From Novacetimonas pomaceti (lineage in GTDB: Bacteria > Pseudomonadota > Alphaproteobacteria > Acetobacterales > Acetobacteraceae), in NCBI RefSeq assembly GCF_003207955.1, contig NZ_NOXG01000011.1:20867-84866 (forward strand): DNA of 64,000 nucleotides, given 5' to 3'. This document shows, piece by piece, positions 63,916 to 64,000 of this stretch. Within the stretch, counting starts at the first letter, position 1; every line of letters begins with the position of its first letter. The notes under the pieces were generated by a model, which saw nothing but the letters and a program-made list of their open reading frames with translations, did not search any database and was not told the origin of the DNA. Made by a program: the position numbers and the translations under genes.

Positions 63916-64000
63916 TCACACTTGAGGCAATTTCGGGTCATTTTGTAGAATTCAGTCATCCCACAGGAGCCCGATCTGGAATATTGACGATATTCTGCTT
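63907..64000. mobile_element. Possible insertion-sequence end
   Basis: From about 63907 to the window edge the sequence abruptly ceases to encode GlgX and has no long frame of its own. The junction inside a conserved gene suggests the terminus of an inserted element. Terminal inverted repeats, target duplication and transposase lie outside the window, so the family cannot be named. Confidence 0.35.

Overview
The window looks like the chromosome of an acetic acid bacterium (Acetobacteraceae, probably the Komagataeibacter/Gluconacetobacter group). It is GC-rich, with dense genes and long antisense shadow reading frames. Gene content fits this: a glycerol operon carrying gluconeogenic enzymes, PPDK with its DUF299 regulator, a GlgE/TreS glucan locus, and AT-rich intergenic hairpin repeats. 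The genus is inferred from gene content and style, not from a search.

Layout. (1) 1-7020: glycerol regulon. glpD-glpK-glpX-fba-glpR run leftwards and glpF runs rightwards, with GlpR-type operators between them. (2) 7086-10146: D-/L-alanine catabolism, a divergent Lrp-type regulator with alanine racemase and dadA. (3) 10196-17951: a YhiI-RbbA-YhhJ type tripartite ABC exporter with a NodT/OprM outer-membrane lipoprotein, followed by a GntP-family permease. (4) 18156-23416: MarR regulator divergent from a FUSC aromatic-acid exporter; DNA glycosylase Tag overlapping a DUF763 protein; an Rrf2/NsrR-like regulator. (5) 23904-30351: PPDK regulator and PPDK, bacterioferritin, Bfd ferredoxin with a Fur box, and NADP isocitrate dehydrogenase.

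(6) 30516-48013 is the most interesting region: a PTS-free amino-sugar and peptidoglycan-sugar salvage island. It holds an SSS transporter, a Tat/lipoprotein serine hydrolase, murQ, a GntR regulator, an operon (FHS sugar transporter, unknown 404-aa TIM-barrel-like protein, nagB, BadF-type kinase, nagA), a ROK kinase, a ROK repressor, NamZ (DUF1343 exo-muramidase) and a GH20 hexosaminidase. Together these could cleave GlcNAc/MurNAc-containing material, import and phosphorylate the sugars, and feed them to fructose-6-phosphate.

(7) 48289-53633: TetR regulator, AzgA-type purine permease, and a Fur-controlled three-gene iron-siderophore type ABC importer. (8) 53798-64000: alpha-glucan locus, glgE (with an extra N-terminal GH13-like domain), treS-maltokinase fusion and glgB with overlapping ends, then convergent glgX whose 5' part is lost at a junction near 63.91 kb, probably a mobile-element insertion.

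Three copies of a hairpin-rich intergenic repeat lie at 23.7, 35.3 and 42.1 kb. A 1.3-kb noncoding stretch at 41-42.2 kb contains a tRNA 3'-end-like fragment. I see no rRNA, no complete tRNA and no CRISPR array.
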